Below the pieces are notes generated by a model that saw nothing but the letters and a program-made list of their open reading frames with translations, did not search any database and was not told the DNA's origin. Shown here piece after piece: positions 13,740 to 26,899 of a stretch of DNA of 64,000 nt. Location of the stretch: assembly GCA_946699065.1 (NCBI GenBank), contig CAMPDV010000910.1:107434-171433 (forward strand), written 5' to 3'. The DNA is from Loxodes magnus. Its lineage: Eukaryota; Ciliophora; Karyorelictea; Loxodida; Loxodidae. Each line of letters opens with the position of its first letter. Position 1 is the stretch's first letter. Both the position numbers and the translations under genes were made by a program.

Positions 13740-14780
13740 AAGTAGCTACATAGTAAATAATTTGAACACATTGAGTTAAGAATTTTAAATAGATTTAGCA
13801 TATATAGATATATAATACTACCTATAACTAAACACAGTACCTAACTAATTATATTATTACTTCATTCCTTAATATCTTTATACATACACCCTTCTTATTA
13901 CATTATTATATACTACTATATTCCAAATTACAATCTATCATAAACTTAAGATTAACAGATCTTTATTATATTGCTCTCATTATCATCTAAAATCTTACCA
14001 ATACATTATAAATCTCTAAGTCTTCAAAATGACATCTATTAAAATATTAAAAGGTATAGATAGTTTAATTATTGTAAGCTTACTATTATGAAGCTATTAT
14101 TTTGCTTATTTACATTTCTTTCTAAAATTAAGATTTCTATTTATGCTTTTAGTTCAACTTATTTCATTAAGATTTATACCTCTTCGTAGTATAGAGAGAT
14201 TACCTACTAAGGTAACTCTAAACTGTATATCATAGTGATAGAATGTCTTAATGATAGATTGAGAAAGAAATTTGTCTAGTTTTAGGTAAAAACTATCTTC
14301 ATTTAATGAGGTAATTATAAAGAAGATAAAAGAAACGTTTCAATTCCTTAGATCTATCATTACGTTATAAGGATAATAAATTCTAGTATGAATATTCCTT
14401 GAACTTAAAGTAAGTTCTTATCTCGGCTACAGAAAATAAGACTATGTCAAAGTGATCTTAAATATAATGTGTAATAATTTAACTGGAGTTTCTAAAGAAA
14501 TACAGACTAATTACTAAAACATAGTAAATCCAGCTAATGTCTTTATAAAGTTTATTTTTTCAGATGATTGATATGAGACCTTAAAATAAAAATAAACTAA
14601 TATGACGTTATAATTATTTTCTAAGGAATATAGCTTCTTAAGTAACTACTACATTAGGAAAAATAGGAAAATAAATTATGTATTTTTAATAGGACACATT
14701 TGCAAAACTAGTCAATTTAGAATTAACTTTATATTAATCCAAAACGAACATTATCATCTTAAAAGTTTAAAAAATTGAGT
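13740..14780. other. AT-rich stretch, no gene seen
   Basis: No motif or coding composition was seen. The sequence is A/T-rich with scattered short runs. Confidence 0.4.
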
Positions 14781-14782
14781 AA

Positions 14783-15130
14783 ATGTTTAGAAGATCTTTT
14801 TAAGACTCTGGAACTGAGGAAAAGATAAATCAGTTCTCATAGAATAGAAAGGATGAAATATACAAGCTGAGCAAATAAATTAACATCTTAAAACGTAAAA
14901 AATGGAAGTTTATACAAATTATCTAGGACTAAATTCTTTACATCATTTCAATAAAGTACACTTCTTAAAAGATCTTCTTAAAATGGATCTCCATTTATAG
15001 GATTTTTGCCACGACAAGAACCTCCGAGTGGCCTTTATAAGTTAAAAAATATTAAAAATATTTAGAACGCTTAATAAATGTAAATAAAACCTTTTAATTG
15101 CTAGAAAAAGGCGATTCTAATTAACGATGA
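14783..15130 (+). CDS. 115-codon open frame of unknown function, probably part of a larger relic
   Basis: An ATG at 14783 opens a frame of 115 codons (TAA/TAG as Gln) ending at TGA 15128-15130. The product begins MFRRSFQDSGTEEKINQF and is basic and helical. Its tryptophans (RKKWKF, FLKWIS, SEWPL) are all encoded by TGG. It lies in the centre of the inverted duplication, and coding-like sequence continues downstream in shifted frames to about 16,500, so it may be the 5' exon or surviving block of a longer gene. No family is recognised. Confidence 0.4.
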
Positions 15131-16079
15131 ATTTAGAGAAAAGAATAAATTCTAAAAAGCAAAACGCAGAAATTATGAGGAGAACTCTGAATTATATATT
15201 AATAATACGCTGCATTGATACTAAACTGAATATTGAATCAATTGCTGGCTTAAATTCTTTCAAAAGCTGAAAATAATAGAGATATATGATTAACAAGACT
15301 CCGAAATTTTTTTTTTCTAGCTGTAAAAGAGGAGTGATGATATACCAACCCATATTACAAATATTTCAAGTGCAAATTATAGAAACTTTTCCCTATTCTA
15401 AAGCAGAAAGGGCAACCTTTAATAATATTAGCAAAACTTTCTAAATCCTTAGAAGAAGAGTTAATTTTCCTGAAAATTTGCTTTACAAATAGAAAGAAAA
15501 TTTTTAGGAAAATAAATAGATTATTTTAAGATTACAATAACATTTTTTGATCGTACTACTAAAGAATGTAACCTAATGCATTCTCTCCTTAAGGTAACAA
15601 GTAGCAAATCACAGTAATTCAAATTTAGACCTTAATAAATTAAAAGTCTCACAATAGCGAAACAATTGAAGAATTAGGAAAAAACAAACTTACTTAGAAA
15701 GAACATTTAAAGTAATCCTCTACAAATATCTTCAACTTATCCTTAGTAGGAACTAACTAACCATAAGCAAGAAAAAGAGATTTATTAAAAGAATGCCATC
15801 AGAATAAGAGAATCCGTAATTACTCTTTATAAAGTCAGGATAACTGTAAAAGCTAATCTTGGCGATCTTTAATACAAGCATAAACCATTCAACCTTTGAA
15901 TAATTATTTTAGACTCTATTAAATAAGATTCTTTTAGGAAAAAATAATTTAAAAGGTTAAGTCAATTCCAATAGATTTCTCTAAATACGACATACAACTA
16001 GATTCAGATACTATTGAGATCTTTAGTGACTAATTAGTAATTTAAAACATTATAGCCTATTTTAAACTAGGCTATTAGT

Positions 16080-16490
16080 AAACTTGAAAGAGATCTTGCT
16101 TATGGAATACTTAAGAAAGTGAAATTTATAGTAGCAGCTAAGTATAGTGTAAAGAGTATTTTAAATGTCTAGAAGAAAAAGAAAGTAGCTTGTCTAATAA
16201 TAAGATTTTCCAAACTATCTTTTGTGCTGTGAAAATGATAAAGTACAAGGAAGCGGGGAGATGATTAGAGTCTTGCTGAAATAAATCAAATACTCTTAAA
16301 GAAATAGAAGCACTTCAAGAAATGGCTATTTGTATTCTACAAAGTAGCTAAATAAATCTAGCATTTAAATTTCTTCAGATAAAGAAAAAGAGTGAATATT
16401 ACAGTAGAGAAGACCTAAAGAGTAAACTTTCTTTATTTTTCTTATTCATTTTATAAAATCGATTAAAGATATTCTCCAACTAAAATTGTT
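16080..16490 (+). pseudogene. Coding relic, helical repeat-like
   Basis: One plus-strand frame gives two protein-like blocks separated by TGA codons: EYFKCLEEKESSLSNNKIFQ followed by CAVKMIKYKEAGR, then after TGAs LKEIEALQEMAICILQSSQ and KKKSEYYSREDLKSK. The texture (amphipathic helices, Leu/Ala/Glu/Lys) resembles a TPR-type or similar helical repeat protein, but no diagnostic repeat is certain. It sits between the 14.8 kb frame and the inner edge of the right arm. It is most likely a decayed gene fragment. Confidence 0.35.
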
Positions 16491-16559
16491 AAACATGAAA
16501 AGACACTATAATAAAATAAGTTTAGAGGATTTGAAGTGACTAACTTTAACTAAATTCGT

Positions 16560-17600
16560 ATCAAAAGTATCTTATGTCGTTACACCTTAACTGTGAAGAT
16601 TCTTTAATATTTTATTTAAATTTAATAGTCTTTGTCTTATTATTGAATTATATTACTTAGTAATTTTTCTAACTTTAATATCTTCGATATTAACTCTTCA
16701 TTTAGTTAAGTATTTTAACTTGTCCTATAGTTAGATTTCATTTTTACAATAAAATAATTCATTATCATTTAACTGTCATTAATACATAATAAATAAGTAA
16801 ATCACTTTAAATAAAAAGATCTAAGCGACGCTTTATATATTTAGGACTGGTTTTACATCATTAATTTCTCTATTATACTCTTAAATAATTAAAAAGTATT
16901 TTATTTATAAAATAGACACTTTAGTATATTAAAACCTATTTTCAATGAAGAGATCTTTAATTTATCTTAGTGTTATTAATATCCGTCTTGTGTATGTTTA
17001 ATAATAATCTACTTATTTAAAAAGCTTTATAAAGTTATCTTTCATATATTAGTATTTATTAACTCAATGACTTCTATTATATATAATTAAACTAAATCTT
17101 ATCTTATTAACATTTACAGCTTGTAGATTTATGATAATTACTTATAGATATTCATTATCAATATTTGCTTACCAAGTAATTATAGAGCTGTTTTAATAAA
17201 TTGATATCATCTTTAAACAAAATATTACTTCTCTAACTTCTTCAATTGCTAGCCTAAAAAATCAATATTCTATCATCTAAATTGAAATACCCTAATGTAT
17301 TAAGACTATCAATTTAGCTATCTTAGACTTTTCTTTCAATGTCGATAGAAGGTTGTAAATATAAGATATAATGAGTAGAGTGGTATGTTTATTAATATGT
17401 TCTGCTATTGATACTAAAACTGGTAAATATGCTGCAATTTAAATACTAAAAGTTTTTAAACATAAGATACATGCTAAGAAGCTCTTAAAAGTAGAAAGAT
17501 ATTAAGATTTATTAAGCATAGAAACATATTAGTACTGTTCTGATATTAAACTATCTTAAGACAAGGAATTAGCAGATTTCTATCTATTAATGTTTTAGTT
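16560..17600. other. AT-rich spacer before the right arm
   Basis: An A/T-rich stretch with no recognisable coding sequence or tandem repeat. It ends where similarity to the left arm begins. Confidence 0.4.
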
Positions 17601-20600
17601 AAATTAGTGAGAATAGATATAGATTATTATTAATCATGATAACTAGCCAATAATTGATTATAATAATTTGATATTCTCGTGATGTTATCAAAAGGAATTA
17701 GTCCTAAAGTTTTAAAGTCAATAGATGTTCTCAAGAAACTTTAAAGATTTTATTTAAGAATTTTTGGCATGATATTATATCTTTTAAAGCTTTTGCTTTA
17801 TTCAATTAAAATGATAAACTTAATTTTATATTCTTCACCCCTTGATTAATTTAAGTTATGACTTAAATTAAATCAAGATATTTTTTAAGGTCTATTTAAT
17901 AAGTGACTATATCTCCTTATTTTTTTGAAGAACTTTTTCAAAAATATCCCTGAGTTCTCATAAGTAACTAGGCACTAATAATAAAAAAACTTATTATTTC
18001 ATGTGATTTGTTTTTTACTCTTGCTCATTGTATTTATTTATTTCTAATATTCTTGAATCCTCCAAATATTTTAAGGAGTTGGTGTCTAATTTTTTTCAAT
18101 TCCTACCAATTTAGTCTTTATTTTAGTTGCAGTCGTTTAAAAATCGCTAAAACAGTTTATTATTATTTTTTTGCTTCAATTTAGCAAATTTTTCTGCAAT
18201 ACTTATTAAATTTGCACTAATTGGCACGCATCCACCTAGCCAGAATATTCTTATAGTAAGCTGAGTATTTTTTTTAGATTTTTTAGCAAGATATATTAGG
18301 AACTGTGAATTTTTCTTTAAGTGAAATTTTGTAGATATTTATGTCTCTTCCTAATATAGTTTCAGATATCTTTTATCAGATAAACTCCCAAGCCCAACTA
18401 AGTTATTTAAAGTAGTTTTCTACAATTTTTCTTAATTTTATTTCTCAATAATCTGAAATCAAAGCTTCTAAGAATTGCATAAACTTAACTTTCATTTAAG
18501 TTTGAATCCTAAAAGTTCCAATTCAGTCTACTTTAATTTTTGGGTGCTCAATTAGAGCTACTGATTACTCAATATTATTCAGGAGAAGTTAATTTTTTAT
18601 GCTAAATAAATAATCCAGATGCTTCTAAAGTTTATTTAGGAAACTATAGGGTCTTCTTCATATTTATATAAGGACTATTTTCAGTCGGTAAATGTTCTAA
18701 AGTAATCAATCTAACTTTTTAAAAACTATCGCTATTCTTTCTAGAACTCAGTTCCGTGAATCTGCTTTTTTAATTCTTCAGAATTGACTAAGAAACTTAT
18801 GATTTTCACTTAAGCTTATAATTTTCCTTTCAAGCATTACTATCTCTAGTACTTGTTAAGCTTCTCTCTTTTATTAATTAGAGCTGGACTCTATATATTA
18901 TCTTACAAATTCTAAAATTAATTGTGAGGAATTAAGAACACTTGAAGTCGAGTCTGTTAAAAGAAAAAGCTTCATTTCTAATATCTATTTATAGGTACTT
19001 AAAATTTAGCTGCCAAGTAATATTTATCTCTTAGAATCTGCTTTAAAGCTCATAATTGCCTTTTAGATTGAATAGCTGCTATTTTTTTCAGCTTGCTATA
19101 GAGCTAAGTCATTTGAACTTTTAAGATCTAAAAGCTTGGCCTGTTCTATAATAAAAAGGGATTTTTCTAGCGTCTAAATAAATAATACTTACAGTATTCT
19201 TTTGTTATAAGATATGCATAAGCTCTACTTTTTAAGAACTAAATGTGACTCAGTTTAATTTAGTATTTGTGAGAAACCTTAGTTTTTTTTCGAAATTTTG
19301 ACTGTTATGAAAAATTCAGACTCTTCTAAAAATGTCTCAAAGTTTGATAAAATTTTAGGCATTTTCAATGTTTGCTAAGATTAACTCATCTTTTTGTCAC
19401 TGAACTAGTTCTGCTCATATTAGAAGTTTCAGATCTTATCCTTTTTACCTATTCTTATTTTTTGATTGAAATATAGTTCCAGAATTAATGTCTTTTGCTA
19501 CTCTTTATTACTATAAATATTATAATTTTAAGGAGATTCCTTTTTTTCTTGGAGATCAAAGCTAATTTAATCTTTTATTAATCAGAAGCAAATACGCTGA
19601 AAACATCTCTTGATTTCCTAATTCTATTTTAGCTCTAGCTCTTTTTACTTAGATTGGGTCTTTCTAATATATTTAATTGCAAAACTATCAGATGGACTAT
19701 AGATTAAGAATCCTCTATCAATTTAGTTATTTTAAATAGAAAGATTAATCTTTCATCTCTTCTTTATTTTCTAAATATTTGCTAGTCTTTATTTTTTCTG
19801 TGGATTAGTGTTTCTATGTTGTAATTTGAATAATATCCATTTTATTTTATTTTCGAATTTTAAAATTAACTAGAATTAAAAAAGTTATTAAGCTAGATTA
19901 CATCTAAAGCAAATTAATAGGGTAATATTAAAGTTAAGAGATAATTAAAGTTATTTAAATATATCAATATATTTAAATAAAAAAGAATCTTAAAATTAAA
20001 GGAAGATCTTAGCTCTATAGAAATAATAATTACCATTCTAGTTTTAATATTCTAAGTTTTATTTTTGTGTTTGTTATTATAAATTTATAAGTATTTCTTA
20101 TTTTTATTTAAGTTCTTTCTTATGAGCTAACCACATAAATAATTAAGACTTAACTGTAGATTCTATTAATAAATCTTATATCCAAAATTAAGACTCTATT
20201 TAAATACTTGAAGTAAAAGAATTTATAATTGTTTGTTATATTAGTGATTATATCTATAATCTTATATTAAATTATTCTAGTTTGCACATGCATAGTATTT
20301 CATATATTTTATTTTAAAATCTTTAGTATCTTTCTAATATTTTAAGACAGTTATCAGCTAATGTAGTTCATTCAATTATTTTAATGGAAATATAGTTTAT
20401 AAGTAAAATATAATATGCTAACAAAATAAATAGTAATGATAGTAATATAAGATATCTATTGATTAAGATTAACTTAAGAAAGGAATATTTAATTTATTAG
20501 TTAATTTTAAAATACTAAGCTTCTTAATAATAGTTATTTAGTTTTAGCTAAATTACATATATAAGCTTACTAATGCTATTATTTTTAACTTTAATTTTAT

Positions 20601-21705
20601 TATTAATTTCCTTTATTTAGTTATAATACTTTATTATTTTAGCTATAGACATTTCCTTATAATTAAATGTATCTAGTAGTTATAGATTATTTTAGTGTTT
20701 CTATCTATTATTTATAAAGTTTATATTTTAAAGATTGCTAAGAATAATAATTAAATATAGTTAAATTAAAAATTTATATTATGGCATTTATCTTTTTTAC
20801 ATTTCTTCAGTTTTTGCAAGATACAAAGCTAAGTTTTATAATCCTAATTTAAACTTAAGATATCTTAAATAATTTTGTGAAATAGTTGCTAAAAATCCCT
20901 CATTCGCTTTCTATCAGTACAGATTAACAAAATTTTACTAGAGAAAATTAAAATTGGCTCTCTAGATTGATTTCATATTAGTTGTCTTTATCTATGTCTT
21001 ATTTCCTATATTTTTTCTTACATTAAATATCTTTCTTTAAATTCTATTTTTTCTTTCTATTTATAAAATTGAAGGTTTTAGTTCATTTTATGGTCTTAAG
21101 TTAGCTTAATTTATTTATTTTTGCTAATTTTTTAAATTATTTAATGAATTATTTCTTTTCTTTTTATGATGATTCCTTTGGATCTCTAATTAAAATTCAA
21201 AATATTTGTAACACTTTCTATTTGTTTATTTATACATCTTAGATTTTGCTTTTATCGAATATTTTTAGTTCTTTATATTTATTCTGCTCAATTAATTCCT
21301 TTTTTCTTTCAAATTAAAATACCTTCCAATACCTTCAGTAAATCCTTAAAGTCTTAAGATTTTAACTTTCTAATATCTATTAATTTCTTTTAGCTTTATG
21401 ACTTAAACTTTCTTTTTCCGAATAGTTTCTCAGTTAGTTTAGATGCAAATAAGATTTTAATTAAAATTTCTAAGATATTAAAACTTAGATTACTCCGAAT
21501 TAATGATTTGTAATTAAAGTAAAATAGTAAGTTTAGTTTAATTTAATTAAGATATATATTAAATTAAAGATATATTAATATTCTAATAATAGAAATACTT
21601 TTAGTTTAATAGTCTACTAATTATTATCTTCTTTATTATTTAATAATACTAACTCTCTTTATCTAAACTTAAGTCTCATTATTATTATTTTAATCAAACC
21701 TTTAT
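17600..21705 (-). repeat. Right arm of the large inverted duplication
   Basis: This is the reverse-complement partner of 5115-9250 (matching segments are listed there). Similarity ends on the right at about 21705, just after the complement of the ATTATTATT-rich outer edge. The outer sequences beyond both arms are unrelated. The arm carries the second degraded copy of the arm gene on the minus strand. Divergence includes many single-base and 1-3 base length differences, so this is not an assembly palindrome of identical sequence. Confidence 0.85.
17840..19840 (-). pseudogene. Degraded gene of unknown function, right-arm copy
   Basis: The start codon lies at 19840-19838 and gives the same MDIIQITTQK as the left copy. 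Downstream blocks read better here than in the left arm in places: EQAKLLDLKSSNDLALQQAE, KADSKRQILLGSQILSTYKQ, LNSSQLILEFVRQYIE, and finally LVGLGSLSDKRYLKLY with FWLGGCVPISANLISIAEK. The product would be a Ser/Leu/Lys-rich helical protein. Frameshifts relative to the left copy (for example in the T run near 19,330 and the AATAAT run near 18,160) and in-frame TGA show that this copy is also dead. Comparison with the left copy gives several silent differences, so the gene was probably functional before or after duplication. Confidence 0.6.
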
Positions 21706-22790
21706 TTTTAAATATATCTTTATTTAAAATACTTCAACAAAGATACAGAGCAATATCAAAAATTAGAACATTACAATTATAATGAAACAATGAGCAAGTA
21801 TTAGAGAGTAATTATGGATAAGTTACGAAATTTTAAGATCTTTAAAATATTTGAAGGTTATATAGTATTTTTTTAGTCAATCTGCGACTAATAATAAATT
21901 TTTAATGTTTTAGAAATGTGTTAAACATATTTTTAATCCCTGTATTTTTAGTAATCTTCTATAGCACTTTAGTTTGAAAAGATCTTGAATTGTAAAAAAA
22001 TCCCTATATAAACATAAACTATGAAAGACAAATTTTAAATATCAACTCGTTGTTAAGGTATAGATTCTTCGCAAAGGTTTATAAATCCTTTTTTATATAA
22101 GTCTTTTCTAAAATATGAGGTTCAATTTTCAGAACAATGTACTTGCACAATGTTAAAGTTTTAGATTTGTATAGACAATAATAACAATTTTTATTAATAT
22201 CATTTATTTATAAATATTATTTCTTATTCTTCATTTGTGGGTAATCCATATACTTTTGGCTAGTTTAACTTCGTTCTTTTACTTTTAAAAATAAATAATT
22301 TAATTTTAAACTTCTATGATAGCACTTATTCCCTTTATATATTATATGTAGTATTTTCAATACTGTTATCATATAATCTATATTTTAGATAAATGTCTAG
22401 TCATTGTTTATGTAGTAATCCTTTTATAAAAAAGAACTTCTGCCTTATTTTATACATTATTCAAACTTTTATTGTCGTTATAACTTTAAAATTTGATCTC
22501 AAACTATTTCTGTATCAATAGATTAATTTGAGATTACTTTGTTAATATCTTGCATTCAATTAAATTGTTGCTAAGAGCAAGCTGCTTTTATTGCAGAGCC
22601 TATACAAATGAAAAAAGTAAAGTGCTAATGAGTTGTATTATAGCTAATTTTCAATCATATTTTTAAATTAGCTTTAACTAGTTAAGATTATCTTTCAGAG
22701 GATTAATAGCTTACTAGAACTTCGTCTTAAATTATTTGATGTATTTATCTTTGCTCTTATTAAATATCTATGTATTCACACATTAAAAAC
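21705..22790. other. Stretch without a recognisable gene
   Basis: An A/T-rich sequence with slightly higher complexity than the intergenic filler. No frame, repeat or motif stands out on either strand. Confidence 0.4.
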
Positions 22791-23390
22791 CAAATTTATG
22801 TATTGCTCCTTTTATAATAATAATATTAATTTTAAGTTTTCCATTTTAGGGATTTCCAACCCCGTTTGGAAGACAGCAATTCATACTCCCTGCTGTTAAA
22901 TAAAAGAGTTCGGGTCGCCCAATTTTAGCAAGATTGGGAACTCGGATTTTTCCAGGTTTTCCCTCCTTTAACTCGCCTTGGTTCCATCTTAATCTTGTAT
23001 ATTGAACCATCCGGGTTTCAAAACATTCTTTTCATTCTTGCTTCTTCTTTTTTCTTCTTTTGTTGTTCTTTAATCCAATAGTTTCTTTATTTCTATTAGA
23101 ATTTCTAACACTTCCGATAAAAATGTCATATGTTTCCACAGCAGAAACATTTCTTTTTTATTTTGAATTATTTTCCTTAATTTTTTTGCTCTTTCTAGGC
23201 TTCGATTTCCATTTGTATAGCTCCAGTTTCGCTTTACTCTTTCTTAAAAGTTTACAATTTCTCTTCTGCTTTTACGAGTCTGTTATCCAGTTCAGTCTGT
23301 TTCTAAAGCTAGTTTTAGGATTCGTTAATCTGACTTTGTGAGATATTCCAAAAGGCGTTAAGATCTCTTTCCTTATTGCTCCTTTTATTT
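22790..23390 (-). pseudogene. Gag/ORF1-like relic with a CCHC zinc knuckle
   Basis: On the minus strand the codons covering 23149 down to 23108 spell C-F-C-C-G-N-I-(TGA)-H-F-Y-R-K-C, the C-X2-C-X4-H-X4-C pattern of retroelement zinc knuckles, with TGA where the family usually has the Gly before His. The flanks are Lys/Arg-rich, as in Gag or LINE ORF1 nucleic-acid-binding proteins. The block 22,840-23,010 is much richer in G+C than the surroundings and reads in all three minus frames without many stops, so its true frame is unclear. A CCHC domain suggests a retrotransposon relic. No linked reverse transcriptase was found next to it. A cellular CCHC protein remains possible. Confidence 0.5.
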
Positions 23391-23399
23391 AATATTTTT

Positions 23400-24395
23400 T
23401 ACATATTTTTTATTTCTAACTTTAACATTAAGTTTATTAAATAGCTTAAAATGTTTTCTTGATCTAGCATATAAATAGCAATAGATTCATGTATTTTAGT
23501 TATTTTTATAATTTCCTTGCTAATAAGTTTTTCTTTTGTATAAAACGAATTAGCATCTTTATAATATCAATCACTTAACATTATTATGTTAATTTATCTT
23601 TAGTATCTTAAAGGTAATCACTATTTAATAGATTTTTTATTAAAATTGTATATATTAATAATAATAAAAAATAGCGATAAACTATTTTTATCCTTGCCTT
23701 TACTTTTAAAATAACTAAAATGATTGAATTATACTTTAATTGCTTGATTAAGATTAACCCTTCTTAAAAGAATTAGGATAGCTTTATTATTAATGCCTAT
23801 CAATTATAAGTAAGTAATTACTTATAGATATTTTTATTCTAAATGGTTGCTTTTTAATATATCTTTCTATAGCTGTCTATTAAGCTATTTTTGATTTAAT
23901 CTTTTTCTTTAAGATAATATTTAGTTGCTTTTAGGTGGCTAAACACAATGCTTTCTTTCACCTAAAACTTTTATCTTCTATTTTCCAAATTTATAGCTTT
24001 AATTTCCTTCCAAATTATACAACTTAAATTTTAAAATAATGATATTTCATTAGCATAAACATAGAAGCCTCTTTTTATAGACAAATTAAAAGAAATAGCT
24101 TCTTTTATTAAGATAAATGGATATTTATTATGAATAACTAACTTGAAAGGTTTGTATAATAATACTTATTAAGCTTTCAATTATAATTTAGGTAATTTAA
24201 TCAATTACTTTTACAATCTCTTAATTGAATTTAAGAGTTATAAGCAATTAGATCTTTAGTAAACTTAGACTCTTTACTAAGGTTATTTCTGTCTATAGAA
24301 CTATAAATTGCTTTTAATTTTAAAATGCTTATGGTGTTACTACTCAAAGACATTTAATTATCTAGTTCAAAATAGTAGAATCATGTCTTTACTAT
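23400..24395. other. AT-rich stretch, no gene seen
   Basis: No coding composition or motif was seen. The T-rich and A-rich runs look like ordinary intergenic or germline filler. Confidence 0.4.
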
Positions 24396-24397
24396 GA

Positions 24398-24664
24398 GAT
24401 TATGGGTTAATAATATTCACATAGAGTAGTCCTTAATAAAAAATCGGATATATAGATACTGAGTTGTCTTAAGTGAATGAGGATCAAATCATTATTGAAG
24501 CAAGTGGAATTGATCTGAGTTAGAATTTGGATATTAAAGAAATAACCCTTCAAGCAGAAGATTTATATCATCATATAAAGAAATCATTTTAGTTTAATAC
24601 TTAAATCTCTAGCTTTGCTTCCTTAAGTAGTTTTTGGCTTGCTTTCAGAGTGAATAACAAATGA
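24398..24664 (+). CDS. 88-codon open frame, unknown
   Basis: Between TGA 24395-24397 and TGA 24662-24664 lies an open frame with protein-like acidic and amphipathic content (SQVNEDQIIIEASGIDLSQN, EITLQAEDLYHHIKKSF). The same frame stays protein-like to about 25,170 but is interrupted by six further TGA codons, so this is either a decayed gene or chance. No family is recognised. Confidence 0.3.
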
Positions 24665-25739
24665 ATTAAAGAAAATTTGAGAATCAAATATGTAAAGCAT
24701 AATATTTCTAGGCATTAAGAGATTTGTCTTAGCTAAAATACTAAGCTAGAGATAATAAGACAAATCAGATCTTAAGTAAATTTTGAATGAGAATAATTTT
24801 AGAAGTTATAAGTCAGTCTATGAGATTTTAAACTTAAATCAGCAAAAACAAAATCACTACCAGAACTTTTTAATTAGATTAAAAATGTTTGAGCGGATTT
24901 AAAAGGAGAAATAGGGATTTAAGTTCTAGTAACAGTAATTTGAAGTAATTTGAAGTGCAAAATTAAGAAGGATAAATTTTATCTAGCAGAGTTAAAAGAA
25001 GTTTGACATAGGTAGGCATTTTATAAAAATTAACCAATTTATTTATCAATTTATTTGCATTTCTGCCTGCTAAATCTTCTAATAACTAGAGTAAGAAGAA
25101 ATAACTCTTTAGATTTATTTATAAAAAACAGAGATAGGCTTTAAGAATCTCCTCAGGCTTGCTTGAATTAATTGAAAATCTAGAAGATAACTTACTGAAG
25201 AAATGATAAAAAACATATGAAAATGTAGAATTAAGTTCTTTAAGGAAAGAGAGTTATTCACACTTAAAACTATGAGTTTTTTACATAGTATCTTATATAC
25301 CTTCTGACAATTATCAGAAATTAAAATATTAAGAGATAAAGGAAAGCACTTAATAAAATGAAAAGGAGTAATTCTTCAGAATAATAGCTTCAATGAACAT
25401 TTTAAGAATGAGAATGTTCTTAAGAACAAGATTCTAAAGCTACTTCAAATTAAAGAAATTTCTAGTCATAAGATAAAAAATGAAGCTAAAAAATCTTAGC
25501 TATTTTTAGAAAATTGAAGCTAGCATTTTAAAAGCTAATGCATTTTAAAGAATTCAGCTTTGTAACATCATAAGCAAACTTTTGAGTAATTAGACAGCAA
25601 ATCTGCCATTTCTATTACCAAGTAATCAGAAAAATTGGATATGAAGTTAAATTTTAAAAAATTAGTCAAAAAAGTGGAGCTAGTATAAGCTTAATAAAGG
25701 TTATTAAGTTATTCAACTTATCTTGTTTTATCTATCTCC

Positions 25740-26890
25740 CTTCACTACTTTTTAACAAAATTCTTTATTCTGCTTAAAAAATTATCGTCACTTTCTTATC
25801 TTTAACTACAAATCTTTTTAGTTAATAGAATTAAGGCTTATGGTCTATACTTTTCATTACTTACTATAATAAAATTTCATTTTCTTTTTGATTTTATTTC
25901 TCTGCTTCATTAAATAAGCAAGAGTTTGGTGTATAAGCTCTATTTTTATAGTTTCTGCTTTTAATAATCAACTAATAATATCATAGAGCTTTTCATAATT
26001 TTTAAAAATATAATCATTTTGGAAATTTTGTAAGAATTAGCTTTCTTTTTCTATCTTAACAGAAATTTAGCAACACCAAGATTTTAGTTTCTACAGCTAT
26101 AGTTTTTGATTTCCAAGAGAAGATAATAGATTTTTAGCTTAGTAAAGAAAATAAAGATTTGATTTATTTAATATTAATAACTCTTTAAACAGTCAATAAA
26201 CTTGTTAAAATAATAATATACTAAGCAATAAGATAATAAGCAAACGCTATTCAACTTAATACAATAGAGATTAGTTAATTAATAAACTTTAAACTCTTAA
26301 TATCAATATGATTAAAGGGCTTTATTACTTTAATTAATAACTTTAGTTATAGATAGTAAATAGTAGTATTATAGGTATGTTTAGAGTAATCATTTTAATA
26401 ATTATAAATTTAACTAAAGCTACTACTTATTTAAATATAATAGCTATTAACATTAATTATCATAATAGATCATATTACATTAGATAAAGCTACTTATTTT
26501 ATTTACTTTTAATCTAGTTTAACAAATCTTTTACCTAGTTTTATTTTTAAGCTGTTCTATTGTAAATAAAAGGTTAAGTGACTCTTTAATTTACTGTCTC
26601 TTTAATTCGATCTTTAAAGAACATTTATAAATAATTAAAAGGTTTGATAATAACTCTATCTTAAGCTTTTGAAAGATTATTATTATTAGTTTCATTAGTT
26701 TTAAAATCCAGGATAAATTAACTTTTAATATTATTAGGAATTAAGCTATATTTAGTTAACCATTTTTTAAATAGTAACTTAAGTTCCTTTGCTTATATTA
26801 GCTTAGTTTGCTTCAATTATTAATTTATATCTTTTGCCAAATATCTTATGTTGATTCTTATAAAATACTTAAGTTATTAATTTAAAGTTG
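25740..26890. other. AT-rich stretch, no gene seen
   Basis: Nothing recognisable was seen on either strand. It lies beyond the 3' end of the minus-strand kinase relic. Confidence 0.4.
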
Positions 26891-26899
26891 TAATGATGA

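Noticed and set aside
22905-22935. T-arm-like string GAGTTCGGGTCGCCC suggesting a tRNA or tRNA-derived SINE
   Set aside because: No acceptor or anticodon stem can be built around it, and the block is better explained as coding.
24398-25740. Single continuous 450-codon protein if TGA is read as Trp
   Set aside because: If all three stop codons are sense, every frame is open, so continuity is no evidence. The TGA density here is near random expectation.
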